64,000 nt of DNA from Pelomonas nitida (lineage in GTDB: Bacteria > Pseudomonadota > Gammaproteobacteria > Burkholderiales > Burkholderiaceae_C). The stretch covers positions 56,430 through 120,429 of the forward strand of contig NZ_JBIGIA010000016.1 in assembly GCF_043555975.1 (NCBI RefSeq), read 5' to 3'. Below are positions 36,168-47,465 of this stretch, in pieces (the stretch's first letter is position 1; every line of letters begins with the position of its first letter). The translations under genes were made by a program, and so were the position numbers. The notes beneath the pieces are model-generated. The model saw only the letters and a list, made by a program, of their open reading frames with translations, was not told where the DNA came from and made no database searches.

Positions 36168-37823
36168 ATGAGACTGCTTGTCCCCATCGCCGCCCTGGTG
36201 TTGTCCGCCCTCGCCGGCAGCGCGCTGGCCGCCACCAAGGTGGTCGGCTACATCCCCTCGTACAAGGGCCTGCGCACGGTCGCCGACCGCACCGACCTGA
36301 GCAAGCTCACGCACATCAACCTGGCCTTCGCCAACCCGGCGCCCGGCGGCAGCTTCCTGAACGGCGGCAGCCCGGCCTGCATGGAAGCGGCCACGGCGGC
36401 CGACATCAACTACGTCGTGCAGAAGGCCCACGCGGCCGGCGCCAAGGTGCTGGTGTCGCTGGCCGGCGGCGTCATCCCGGCCTGCGCCGGCAACTGGCAG
36501 ACGCTGCTGCAGCCCGCCAGCCGTGCCGGGCTCATCCAGAACCTCGTGCAGTTCGTCAACACCTACGCGCTCGACGGCGTGGACGTCGACCTCGAAGGCG
36601 AGCTGCTGACCGCCATCGACAACGCCGGCCACTACACACCCTTCATCCAGGGACTGCGCACCGCGCTGCCCGGCAAGCTGGTGACGGCCGCGACCGCCAC
36701 CTACGAGGGCGGCATGATCCCGGTGTCGTCGCTGGCCTCGTTCGACTTCGTCAACATCATGGCCTACGACGCCGTCGGGCCGGGCTGGGGCACCGTGGGC
36801 ACGGAGCACTCGCCCTACTCGCTGGCCCAGAGCAACATCGCCACCTGGCAGGCCCGCGGCCTGAGCAAGGACAAGCTGGTGCTGGGCCTGCCGTTCTACG
36901 GCTACGGCTTCAACGGCTATGCGTCCAGCTACGGCTTCGCCGACATCGTCAACCAGTTCGGCGCCGCTGCGGCGCAGACCGACCTGATCGGCAAGCTGGG
37001 CGCCGGCAGCGCCTACATCACCTACAACGGCATCCCCACCCTCAAGGCCAAGACGCGGCTGGCGCTGCAGCAGGGCTCGGGCGTGATGATCTGGGAGCTG
37101 TCGCAGGACGCCACGGGCGCCAACAGCCTGCTGTCCGCCGTGCGCGCGGAGATCGGCACCACACCGCCCAGCACGGCCGTCGCGACCGTCTACCAGGACT
37201 GCAACTACGCCGGCTATGCCGCCGCGCTGCCCGAAGGCAGCTACACGCTGGCGCAGCTGCAGGCCCGCGGCATCAAGGACAACGACCTGTCCTCGCTGCG
37301 CGTGAATGCCGGCTACCAGGTGCAGCTGTTCGACGGCGACAACTTCGCCGGCACCAGCGTCACTCGCAGCGCCGACACCGGCTGCCTGGTCGACCAGGGC
37401 TTCAACGATCGCGCCACCTCCATCGTCATCGCGAAGGCGGCATCCGCCTGGTCGCTGCAGCTGGAGGCCGAGAACTTCGGCAACCAGGGCGGCGTGCAGA
37501 CCGAGGCCTGCTCCGAAGGCGGGCTCAACGTCGGCTGGATCGATGCGGGCGACTGGATGGCCTACGCCGGCATCAACTTCCCCAGCAGCGGCACCTACCG
37601 CGTGGAGTACCGCGTGGCCAGCATCAGCGGCGGCACGCTGTCGCTCGATCTGAATGCCGGCGCCACCCAGCTCGGCCAGGTCGCCGTGCCCGCCACCGGC
37701 GGCTGGCAGACCTGGACCACCGTCTCGCACACCGTCACCGTCAATGCCGGCCCCCACGCCGTGGGCGTGTACGCGCCGACGGGCGGCTGGAACCTCAACT
37801 GGATTCGCTTCACCAAGCTCTGA
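36168..37823 (+). CDS. Secreted GH18 chitinase with crystallin-like module and CBM6
   Basis: A 551-residue protein. Signal peptide is 1-21 (ends SALA). GH18 is at ~23-335 (VVGYIPSYKG, KLTHINLAFA, catalytic DGVDVDLE with Glu143, MIWELSQDA). Residues ~340-425 form a beta/gamma-crystallin-like module (CNYAGYAAALPEGSYTL, VQLFDGDNFAGTS). Residues ~429-551 form a CBM6-type module (LEAENFGNQGGVQTE ... GWNLNWIRFTKL). The last two modules are nearly the same as those of the next gene. A LacI-type operator lies 42 bases upstream. ATG 36168 begins the signal peptide. Confidence 0.93.
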   Translation: MRLLVPIAALVLSALAGSALAATKVVGYIPSYKGLRTVADRTDLSKLTHINLAFANPAPGGSFLNGGSPACMEAATAADINYVVQKAHAAGAKVLVSLAGGVIPACAGNWQTLLQPASRAGLIQNLVQFVNTYALDGVDVDLEGELLTAIDNAGHYTPFIQGLRTALPGKLVTAATATYEGGMIPVSSLASFDFVNIMAYDAVGPGWGTVGTEHSPYSLAQSNIATWQARGLSKDKLVLGLPFYGYGFNGYASSYGFADIVNQFGAAAAQTDLIGKLGAGSAYITYNGIPTLKAKTRLALQQGSGVMIWELSQDATGANSLLSAVRAEIGTTPPSTAVATVYQDCNYAGYAAALPEGSYTLAQLQARGIKDNDLSSLRVNAGYQVQLFDGDNFAGTSVTRSADTGCLVDQGFNDRATSIVIAKAASAWSLQLEAENFGNQGGVQTEACSEGGLNVGWIDAGDWMAYAGINFPSSGTYRVEYRVASISGGTLSLDLNAGATQLGQVAVPATGGWQTWTTVSHTVTVNAGPHAVGVYAPTGGWNLNWIRFTKL

Positions 37824-37867
37824 GCCCGCCCGGGCCGGAGCCCCTTCCCACGTCCACAGGAAACCCC

Positions 37868-39268
<1,401 letters not shown>

Positions 39269-39288
39269 CTCCACGCGCATAGCGCCCG

Positions 39289-39311
39289 GAAGCCGCTGCG
39301 GCGGCTTTCTT
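39289..39311 (+). terminator. Probable intrinsic terminator after the GH16-CBM6 gene
   Basis: The stem AGCCGC/GCGGCT (39291-39306, loop TGCG) is followed by TTTCTTC. The T-run is short, so partial read-through into the LacI gene is possible. Confidence 0.6.
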
Positions 39312-39381
39312 CATGGGCTGTGCATGGGGCCGAAGGCGATGGCGGGGCCGCCTACACTCGCGCCACCGCCCGCCGCCCCGC

Positions 39382-40431
39382 ATGAACGCCCCACAGCCGC
39401 CCGCCAAGAAAGCGCCTTCCCACCGCGCCGAGGGCCCGGTCACGCTGGAACAGGTGGCCGAGCTGGCGGGGGTGTCGCCCAGCACGGTGTCGCGCATCCT
39501 CAACGGCACGGCCGCCGTCAGCCAGATCAAGAAGGACGCCGTGCAGGCGGCCATCCAGGCGCTGGGCTTTCGCCCCAACCCGGTGGCACGCGGCCTGGCC
39601 GGCGGGCGCACGCTGTCCGTCGGCGTCGTCACGCAGATCATCTCCAGCCCCTTCTACGGCGAAGCGCTGCTGGGCATCGAGCGCGAGCTGGAGCGCGCCG
39701 GCTACGTGCCCATGTTCGTCTCCGGCAACTGGCACGAGGACGGCGAGCGCAAGGCCATCGCCACGCTGCTGTCGCGCCGCGTGGACGGCGTCATCGTGCT
39801 GGCGGGCCGCATGGCCGATGCCGAGCTGGCGCGCATCTCCGACACGCTGCCGGTCGTCGTCGTCGGCCGCCAGCTCAGCGGGCCGCAGCTCTTCAGCTTC
39901 GGCTTCGACAACCGCGAGGGCGGGCGGCTCGCAACGCAGCATCTCATCGACCAGGGCCACCGCCGCATCGCCTTCATCGCGGGCGACCTGCTGCATGACG
40001 ACGCCGTCGAACGCCAGAAGGGCTACTTCGAGGCGCTGGCCGCCGCCGGCATCCCGCAAGACCCCGACCTCATCGTGCAGAGCGACTACACCGAGGCCGG
40101 CGGCCTGCAGTCGGTGAGCCGGCTGCTGGAGCGCAACACGCACTTCACGGCGCTGTTCGCGTCCAACGACCAGATGGCCATCGGTGCCTGCCTGGGCCTG
40201 CACCGGTGCAACCTGCGCGTGCCCGACGATGTCTCGCTCGTCGGCTTCGACGACCTCGTGCTGGCGCGCTACGCCATGCCGCCGCTCACCACCGTGCGCC
40301 AGTCCGTCTACGAGATCGGCACCGAGGCGGCCAAGGCCATGTTGGACATGCTGCGCGGCAATGCCCCGCAGGCCGCGCTGCCCGGGCCCGAACTGGTGGT
40401 GCGAGAAAGCACACGGCGCCTGCCGCGTTGA
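39382..40431 (+). CDS. LacI-family transcriptional regulator
   Basis: A 349-residue repressor. The LacI helix-turn-helix is at ~20-43 (VTLEQVAELAGVSPSTVSRI, then LNGTAAVS), with the hinge-helix region ending RGLAGGRT. A periplasmic-binding-protein-like sensor domain follows (VGVVTQIISSPFYGEALLGI; LVGFDDLVLARYAMPPLTTV). It sits at the end of the chitinase/glucanase cluster. The two LacI-type palindromes, at 32250 and 36111, suggest it controls both the uptake operon and the secreted hydrolases. The inducer is probably an oligosaccharide of glucose or GlcNAc. ATG 39382 matches the usual length. Confidence 0.92.
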   Translation: MNAPQPPAKKAPSHRAEGPVTLEQVAELAGVSPSTVSRILNGTAAVSQIKKDAVQAAIQALGFRPNPVARGLAGGRTLSVGVVTQIISSPFYGEALLGIERELERAGYVPMFVSGNWHEDGERKAIATLLSRRVDGVIVLAGRMADAELARISDTLPVVVVGRQLSGPQLFSFGFDNREGGRLATQHLIDQGHRRIAFIAGDLLHDDAVERQKGYFEALAAAGIPQDPDLIVQSDYTEAGGLQSVSRLLERNTHFTALFASNDQMAIGACLGLHRCNLRVPDDVSLVGFDDLVLARYAMPPLTTVRQSVYEIGTEAAKAMLDMLRGNAPQAALPGPELVVRESTRRLPR

Positions 40432-40458
40432 GCGGCAGGGCCATGGGCTGACCGCCAG

Positions 40459-40998
40459 TCAGCGCTGACCGGCCTGCTGCGCCGCGCGCGCCTTGGCGGT
40501 GTAGATCGCGTACTGGGGAATGGCGATGGCCGCCAGGATCCCGATGACACAGACCACCGGCAGCACCACCGCCAGCAGCCGCACGCCCCAGGTGTTGGAC
40601 GGCGGCGGCGCACCGAAGCGATTTGCGCCCTGGGTGCCCGGCACGACGATGAAGGCCAGGCCGACCAGCGGGATGAAGCCCAGCAAAGACCACCAGCCGC
40701 TCAGGTCCGCGTCGTGGCATCGCTTGATGCCGCTGACCATGGTGAACCAGACCAGCGCCACGAGGAGCGCCAGCGTCGCGACCATGGTCAGCACGGGCGA
40801 CGTGATCGTGAGCGCCGTCACCACCGAAATGGCGATGCCGTAGACCATGGAGGCACCGGTCACATAGGCCAGATAGCGCAGCCGCCCGATGCGCCCCTGG
40901 TGGGAAAACAGCCGCAGTTCCGCCGCCGGCTCGTCCGGCGTCAGATCGGCCACCCGGGCGCGCGGCGGTGCATAGTGGTTCAAGGTGTGGTCGTTCAT
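40459..40998 (-). CDS. DUF805 membrane protein with pilin-like C-terminal helix
   Basis: A 179-residue protein. Residues ~27-125 form a DUF805 domain (FSHQGRIGRLRYL, four hydrophobic stretches, KRCHDADLSGWWSLLGFIPL). The C-terminal ~45 residues contain VIGILAAIAIPQYAIYTAKAR, strikingly like the hydrophobic N-terminal helix of type IV pilins, but at the wrong end and without a prepilin cleavage site. The N-terminus carries the HYAPPRARVADL motif shared with two other proteins of this cluster. ATG 40998 has AGGAGG upstream. It is the last gene of the MoxR-type operon. Confidence 0.8.
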   Translation of the reverse strand: MNDHTLNHYAPPRARVADLTPDEPAAELRLFSHQGRIGRLRYLAYVTGASMVYGIAISVVTALTITSPVLTMVATLALLVALVWFTMVSGIKRCHDADLSGWWSLLGFIPLVGLAFIVVPGTQGANRFGAPPPSNTWGVRLLAVVLPVVCVIGILAAIAIPQYAIYTAKARAAQQAGQR

Positions 40999-41035
40999 GG
41001 TTCCTCCTGGATGAATCGTTATCAGTGGCCCCTGC

Positions 41036-41479
41036 TCACCGCAGGCTGCGGCGCAGCCAGAGCCAGGCGCAGAAGCAGAACACCTGCAGCTCCAGCGCCC
41101 AGATGCCCACGGCCTCGACCGGAATGGGCAGCCCGACGAAGCGCCAGGTGAACAGCGCGACATGCAGCAGCAGCGGCACGAACACCCAGCGCGAGCGCAG
41201 CGCCAGCAGCGCCCCGGTGGCCAGCATGCACAGTTCCAGCGCCAGCCGGGGCCAGGGGTTGTAGGCCGGCAGGATGATCATGCTGTCGGTATAGAAACGC
41301 CAGTTGGCCACCAGCGCCCAGGCGCGCCACGCGCCGAAGCCCAGCAGCAGGGACGACACCAGCCAGCGCAGCAGCATCGGCACCGGCAAGCGGGCCGGCA
41401 CAGCTGCGGCCGCCGGCAGCGCTGGGTCGGCCACGTCGGCACCCGGCGCTGCATAGCGGTTGGTGGCCGGCGCGCTCAC
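41036..41479 (-). CDS. Small membrane protein with the N-terminal YAAP motif
   Basis: A 147-residue protein with about four hydrophobic stretches; I do not recognise a domain. The N-terminus SAPATNRYAAPGADVADP has the same motif and the same distance from the start as the DUF805 and RDD proteins of the cluster when GTG 41479 is used, and AGAGGG lies just upstream. GTG 41509, which overlaps the DUF58 gene by 10 bases, is the alternative start and would add ten residues. It lies between the DUF58 and DUF805 genes. Confidence 0.7.
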   Translation of the reverse strand: MSAPATNRYAAPGADVADPALPAAAAVPARLPVPMLLRWLVSSLLLGFGAWRAWALVANWRFYTDSMIILPAYNPWPRLALELCMLATGALLALRSRWVFVPLLLHVALFTWRFVGLPIPVEAVGIWALELQVFCFCAWLWLRRSLR

Positions 41480-41499
41480 GGCGCCCTCTTGCGCGGCAG

Positions 41500-42864
41500 T
41501 CACAACCACCCCGCCCGCTTGACCTGGTGATACCGGTTCACCAGCGTGGCGGCCAGCGCGCGCGGCTCCACGTCGATGGAGAGCTTGTCATGGTCCACCA
41601 CGCGCGCGAAGGCGTCATGGCGGGCTTGCGACAGCAGGTGCGCGCTCGCCACGGTCACGGCGTCGTCGGCGCTGGCCACCGGCTGGTTGGCCAGGCGCCC
41701 CAGCGCCGTCTCGCGCAGGCTGGCCAGCAGCACCAGGTGGCGCTTGCGCAGCAGGCGCAGCGCGGGCTGCAGCTCGGGCGAGTCCTCGTCGCGGAAGTTG
41801 GTGAGGATGATGACCAGCGAGCGGCGCCGCAGCCGGCGCGACAAGGCCTCGGCAGCGGCGAGGTAGTCGGAGTGCTGGCCGCCGGGCTGCAGGTCGTGCA
41901 TCTTGTTCATCAGCGCGTTGAGCGTGGCCATGCCCTTGCGGGGCGCGAAGTCGCGGCGCGCGCCCTCGTCGCCACCGAAGGTCATCGCGCCGACCTCGTC
42001 GCCCTCGGTCAGCGCGACATAGGCCAGCAGCATCAGCGCGTCCAGCGCGTCGTCGAAATGGCTGTTCTCGCCGATGTCGGCGGACTGCTCGTCGGCACGC
42101 ATGCGCCGGCCGCAGTCGAGCAGGAACATCACGCACTGGTCGCGCTCGTCCTGGTACTCGCGCACGACCGGGCGGCGCTGCCGCAGCGAGGCCTTCACGT
42201 CGAGGTGGCGCAGCGGGTCGCCGCGCCGGTACTCGGCCAGCTGCCGGAAGTCCGTGCCCTGGCCGCGCTGCACGAAGTCCTTGATGCCGATCTGCGCCAG
42301 GCGCCGGTCGCCCGACAGCCAGGCATAACGCGCCAGCGCCGCGAAGTTCGGGTACACGCGCAGGCTGCGCGCCTCGCCCAGGCGCTCGCGCACCTCGAAC
42401 AGGCCGGCGCGGCTGCGCCACAGCAGCTGCGTGACACCCAGCTGCACCACGCCGCGCTGGCGCGCCGTCACGTGGAAGCTCACGGTGCTGCGGGTCTGCG
42501 GCCCCACGCGCAGGCGCCACGGCAGGCCGGTGAAATCGAACACCGGGTCCAGCTCGTCGAACACCTGCAGCTGCCAGCCCAGCCGCCCCGGGTTCACGAG
42601 GGCCAGCCGCAGCTCCGTCGTCGCACCGATCGCGAAGGCCGCCGGCAGGCGGCGCTCCACGCGCAAGCCGCCCTGCGCCCACAGGCGCCGGCTGCGCCAC
42701 AGGTCCAGCGCCGCCAGCGCGAGCAGCAGCCCCAGCGCGCCCAGCACCAGCGGCATCACGAGCGACAGCGGCGCCCCCAGCCCCAGTGCCAGCGACGCGG
42801 CCACGCACAGCAGCGCGGGCACGGCGATGCAGGCCCGCGTGGGCAGGACGACGCGACGGGCCAT
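41500..42864 (-). CDS. DUF58 domain protein (MoxR partner)
   Basis: A 454-residue protein. Two N-terminal helices (~residues 10-55) anchor it to the membrane, a beta-rich region follows, and the DUF58 signature is GTDFRQLAEYRRGDPLRHLD near residue 205. The remaining part is VWA-like (CVMFLLDCGRRM, then LVIILTNFRDED). DUF58 proteins are encoded with MoxR ATPases across bacteria and are thought to be their effectors in envelope or protein-complex maturation. ATG 42864 is 6 bases after the MoxR stop; TTG 42873, overlapping it as TTGA, is an equally possible start. Confidence 0.88.
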   Translation of the reverse strand: MARRVVLPTRACIAVPALLCVAASLALGLGAPLSLVMPLVLGALGLLLALAALDLWRSRRLWAQGGLRVERRLPAAFAIGATTELRLALVNPGRLGWQLQVFDELDPVFDFTGLPWRLRVGPQTRSTVSFHVTARQRGVVQLGVTQLLWRSRAGLFEVRERLGEARSLRVYPNFAALARYAWLSGDRRLAQIGIKDFVQRGQGTDFRQLAEYRRGDPLRHLDVKASLRQRRPVVREYQDERDQCVMFLLDCGRRMRADEQSADIGENSHFDDALDALMLLAYVALTEGDEVGAMTFGGDEGARRDFAPRKGMATLNALMNKMHDLQPGGQHSDYLAAAEALSRRLRRRSLVIILTNFRDEDSPELQPALRLLRKRHLVLLASLRETALGRLANQPVASADDAVTVASAHLLSQARHDAFARVVDHDKLSIDVEPRALAATLVNRYHQVKRAGWL

Positions 42865-42869
42865 GGGTT

Positions 42870-43852
<983 letters not shown>

Positions 43853-43856
<4 letters not shown>

Positions 43857-45046
43857 GGGGTTCGTCTTTCGTCAGAAGGTCTCAGGAGCCGTCGCCGGGC
43901 GGTCTCCAGCAGGGGCAGATAACGCAGCAGTTGCACGCGCGTGCAAAAGCGCGTGGACAGCGCCGCCAGCAGCTCGTCGGCCGGCAGGTCGGCAGCCGCC
44001 GCGATGACACGCGCGCGCTCCGGCACCGGCAGCTGGCGGTATTTGGGCAGCCGGCGTGCGGCCGCGTCTTCCAGCGCGCGCTGCTGTGCGCCGAGCAGGG
44101 CCTCGTGGCCGCTGCGCAGCAGATAGGCCCCCAGGCCGCGCACCTGCTCCGAGATGGACCGGCGCAGGCGCGGCGCTGGCGCCAGCCAGGGGCCGAAACG
44201 CACCGAGGCCCGCCACAGCGCGGCAGCCAGCGCCAGCGCGCCAGCCACGATGGCCACCAAGCCCTGCCGCCACAGCCAGGACAGCAGCGATTCGCGCTTC
44301 TCCTGCACATAGAACCACGCCGTCGCCCCCGGCTCGGCCTGCACCGCCGCCGCCAGCAGCAGCGCGTGGTCGCACCGCAGCACCGACGGGTTGTGGAACA
44401 GGTGGGCCTGCGCGCTCAGCACCGTCACGCTGCCCTGGCCGAGCGGCAGCCGCAGCGCCTGCGTGATGCGGGTGGGCTGCGTCCCCGTGAGCTGCCAGCT
44501 CGGGGCATGGCCGGCCTGCGGCGCCAGCGTGCGGTGCAGTGGCAGCGCGTTGCAGGCCAGCAGCGTGCCGGTGTCGCCCCACAGCGGTGGCGACGACACC
44601 AGCGGCATGCGGATGTCTGTCTCGCTCCTTTTCGGCGGGCGCGGCGAGCGGCGCGCGCCCTCGTCCGGTTCCTCGTCGTCGACGGGCACCCAGGCGGCGA
44701 GCGGCGAGTCGGCCCAGTCCGCGCCGCGCATCAGCACCAGATGCCCGCCCTGCCGCACCCATCGCTGCAGCTGCTCGCCGAGCGCGGGCCGCAGCTGCCA
44801 GTCGGCCGACATCAACACGAGGCGCGCGCCGCGTGGCGGCAGCACCTCGAGCGATTCGCGGTGCTCGACGGTCATGCGCAGCTGACGCAACAGCCGCTCG
44901 GCGGCATAAAGCGGGTTGTCCAGCGCTTCGCCGATGGCGGCGCGTGGCCGGCTTTCCTCGACCCATTCGGTGTTCAACGCCAGCCACCAGCCACCCAGGG
45001 CCAGGCCCAGCCCGGCGAGCAGCCAGATCAGCACCTCGCGCCTCAT
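43853..45046 (-). CDS. DUF4350 domain membrane protein
   Basis: A 397-residue protein. An N-terminal helix (VLIWLLAGLGLALGGWWLAL) precedes a periplasmic DUF4350 domain (~residues 35-230: NPLYAAERLLRQLRM, a GATase-like fold with LVLMSADWQL and GHLVLMRGADW). A second helix (GLVAIVAGALALAAALW) is near 275, with a basic cytosolic tail. ATG 45046 overlaps the DUF4129 stop by 4 bases; the frame is open upstream but lies within the DUF4129 gene. It belongs to the MoxR/DUF58/DUF4129 cluster of unknown collective function. Confidence 0.82.
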
Positions 45047-45777
45047 GCCGCCCGCCCCGCCGCTGGCGCGGGCAGTTGGGTGTCGAAGCCCTGGCACAAG
45101 GTCTGCACGGCGTCTGGTGCCAGCTGGCGCTGCGCATAGGCCACCGTCTGCCAGCCCAACACCAGCTGCACGAGGAAGGCCTGAGCCGGCGGCTGCAGGC
45201 GCTGGGCCGCCAGCGCCAGGCATTCGCGCTCGGTGCTGGCTGCGCGGATGGGCACGCCCAGACCGTGCACCAGGCGCGACAACGCACCGCGGTACAGCAG
45301 CGACAGCGCGGCCCGCTCCTCGCCACGCTGCCACAGCGCCCAGGCAGCCGCGCCGATGTCGGCCGGCAGGCTCTGCGGCCGGATGTCCAGCGTGCCCACA
45401 TGCGTGGGCGGCACGGCCGCCAGCGTGCCGGCACGAGCACCCGCTCCCAGCCAGTCGCGCAGGCGCAGCAACACCCAGATCAGCAGCGCGGCACCCACCA
45501 GCCAGATCGCGATGCGCATACCGAACGAGAGGCTGCGGATCAGGTTCAGCCACCAGTTGGCGTCGTCCTGGTTGCGCGCCTGCTCGCGCTCGTCAGCCTG
45601 CTTGAAGCGCAGCGTGCGGTGCTTCTCGGTGCCCGGCAGCAGCGGGTCTGCCACGACGGCGCTGGCGGCGGCACGCACGGCGCTCGCGCTCATGGCCGGC
45701 GCCGCCGGCTGGGCTAGCACACCGGGCGACGCGAGGCCCAGCACGGCCGCGAGCAGCAGCGCCTCACGCAAACGCAT
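45043..45777 (-). CDS. DUF4129 domain protein
   Basis: A 244-residue protein. A signal-like N-terminus (MRLREALLLAAVLGLASPGV) is followed by a periplasmic stretch, a membrane helix near residues 100-115 (IAIWLVGAALLIWVLL) and a C-terminal DUF4129-like domain (ALWQRGEERAALSLLYRGAL, then GLGVPIRAASTERECL). DUF4129 occurs with transglutaminase-like or MoxR/DUF58 genes. It overlaps its upstream neighbour by 14 bases and the DUF4350 gene by 4. Confidence 0.82.
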   Translation of the reverse strand: MRLREALLLAAVLGLASPGVLAQPAAPAMSASAVRAAASAVVADPLLPGTEKHRTLRFKQADEREQARNQDDANWWLNLIRSLSFGMRIAIWLVGAALLIWVLLRLRDWLGAGARAGTLAAVPPTHVGTLDIRPQSLPADIGAAAWALWQRGEERAALSLLYRGALSRLVHGLGVPIRAASTERECLALAAQRLQPPAQAFLVQLVLGWQTVAYAQRQLAPDAVQTLCQGFDTQLPAPAAGRAA

Positions 45778-46510
45778 GGCGAAACTCCTGCTCGATATCC
45801 CAGGCCTCCAGCGCCACACGCCGGTTCAGATACATCGCAAATCCGGCCGCCACGTAGAAAGGCTCCAGGAACAGCACGACGGCCATGTAGCTCAGCGCGA
45901 CCACCAGGTCCAGGCCCAGCTGGCCCGCCGCATGCGCGCCCGGGTGGAAGAACCAGTCCCACACATCCGCATTGCTGCTCGCTGGCGCGAACCACCACAG
46001 CAGCAGGATCGCGCCGTAGCACAACGCTGCCTCGGCATGCGTGAAGGCCGTCTGCAGCGCCGTGGCCGCACCGCGGTTGCCATTGAGCAGCAAACGCCGG
46101 CGCCGGCGCCGCTCGCTGCCGCGCTGCGCCTCCAGCTGCTCGATGGCCTGCGTGTAGGCCCGCCATGGCGAGAAGCGCCGCCACAGCAGCGTGCGCAGCA
46201 GCTGGCCGCCCCAGACATGCCGGCGCGCGCGCCACAGGTCGCGCCACCGCGTGGCCTCGCCGAACACGGCGCGCGACAGCACGAACAGCAGCGTGCGGTC
46301 CAGCCAGGGCTTGAGCCAGAACACGATGAGCATCGGCAGCCAGCCCACCGCGTCGACCGTGCACAGCGCCAGCACCGCCACGACGGCATAGACCGGCCCG
46401 AAGCAACGCCAGATGGAGCCCGCGTGCTGGCGCACCAGCGCCGCGCCGAGGTCGCAGGCCTCGCCCTGGCTGCGCGGCCGCAGCGTGACCGCCAACCCGT
46501 CAACGCGCAT
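45764..46510 (-). CDS. Uncharacterised polytopic membrane protein of the MoxR cluster
   Basis: A 248-residue protein with about five hydrophobic stretches (CFGPVYAVVAVLALCTVD, LGLDLVVALSYMAVVLFLEP and others) and a strongly basic central loop rich in Arg (RRRRRRLLL near residue 130). I do not recognise a named domain, though proteins of this kind often sit between SpoIIM and DUF4129 genes. ATG 46510 is preceded by GGAGG. It overlaps the SpoIIM gene by 11 bases. Confidence 0.75.
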   Translation of the reverse strand: MRVDGLAVTLRPRSQGEACDLGAALVRQHAGSIWRCFGPVYAVVAVLALCTVDAVGWLPMLIVFWLKPWLDRTLLFVLSRAVFGEATRWRDLWRARRHVWGGQLLRTLLWRRFSPWRAYTQAIEQLEAQRGSERRRRRRLLLNGNRGAATALQTAFTHAEAALCYGAILLLWWFAPASSNADVWDWFFHPGAHAAGQLGLDLVVALSYMAVVLFLEPFYVAAGFAMYLNRRVALEAWDIEQEFRHAFA

Positions 46511-47465
46511 GCGAACCTCCACGCCCCAGCAGCAGCCAGCCCAGCACCAGCGCCCAGCACAGAGCCGCCACGCCGTACTTGACCGGCGGCGCGATCCACG
46601 CCGCACTGGACCAGAAGGCCTCGAAGGCAGCCGCCACCAGCAGCAGGAAAAACGCCGCATAGACGAGCGGCACCGCCGCCAGCGCGGCCGTGCGCAGCGC
46701 GTCCAGCCGTGTCATGCGCCCCGGCGCCAGCCAGCCCATGCCGACGCGCAGCCCGGCCGCGCCGGCGAGAACGATGCCCGTCAGCTCGAACGCCGAATGC
46801 GTGACGACGAAGGGCCAGAAGTTGTGCCCCAGCCCCACACGCGTCAGGTGGCCGGCGACCGCGCCAATCGCCAAGCCGTTGTAGACCATCACCAGCGCGC
46901 TGCCCACCCCGGCCAGGATGCCGGCGCCAAAGCAGCGGAAACCGATGCCGACGTTGTTGAGGATGTAGAAGCCGAACATCTGCCAGTCGCCATCGGCCTC
47001 GCGCACACGCCCCAGCGCCTTCTTGCCATCGCCGTACATGGACTCATAGTTCCGCAGCTGGGCGGCATCCATCAGCCGCAGCGCGAAATCGGGCCCGTGA
47101 TGCGCCAGCAGGAAGGACAGCAGCAGCGGCAGCCCGAACAAGGCCAGCGCCAACCACACATAGCGCCGCTGGGCCCGCACGGCGCGGGGCAGCTCCTCGC
47201 GCAGCAACGTGCCGAGCCGGCGCAGCCCGTAGTCCTGCCGGCGATAGATGAGCTCGTGCGCCTCCTGCGCCAGCGCTTCGAGCCGTGCCACGAGGTGCAT
47301 CGGGTAGTCGCGCGACCGGGCCAGCGCCAGGTTCTCGCAGATACGCCGGTAGCGCGCGGCCAGCAAGGCGCCGTCCACGGGCTTGCCCTGGCGCGCCAGC
47401 TTGAGCTGGGCGTCGAACTCGTCCCAGCCTGCGGCGTGGTCGGCCTCGAAACGCAGCGGCGTCAT
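46500..47465 (-). CDS. Stage II sporulation protein M (SpoIIM)-like membrane protein
   Basis: A 321-residue protein with about six helices. The C-terminal half (residues ~150-300) matches the SpoIIM family: NNVGIGFRCFGAGILAGVGS, GHLTRVGLGHNFWPFVVTHS and FELTGIVLAGAAG. In non-sporulating bacteria such proteins accompany RDD, MoxR and DUF58 genes; their role is unknown. ATG 47465 overlaps the RDD stop by 4 bases and is preferred over the in-frame start at 47486. Confidence 0.85.
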   Translation of the reverse strand: MTPLRFEADHAAGWDEFDAQLKLARQGKPVDGALLAARYRRICENLALARSRDYPMHLVARLEALAQEAHELIYRRQDYGLRRLGTLLREELPRAVRAQRRYVWLALALFGLPLLLSFLLAHHGPDFALRLMDAAQLRNYESMYGDGKKALGRVREADGDWQMFGFYILNNVGIGFRCFGAGILAGVGSALVMVYNGLAIGAVAGHLTRVGLGHNFWPFVVTHSAFELTGIVLAGAAGLRVGMGWLAPGRMTRLDALRTAALAAVPLVYAAFFLLLVAAAFEAFWSSAAWIAPPVKYGVAALCWALVLGWLLLGRGGSHAR

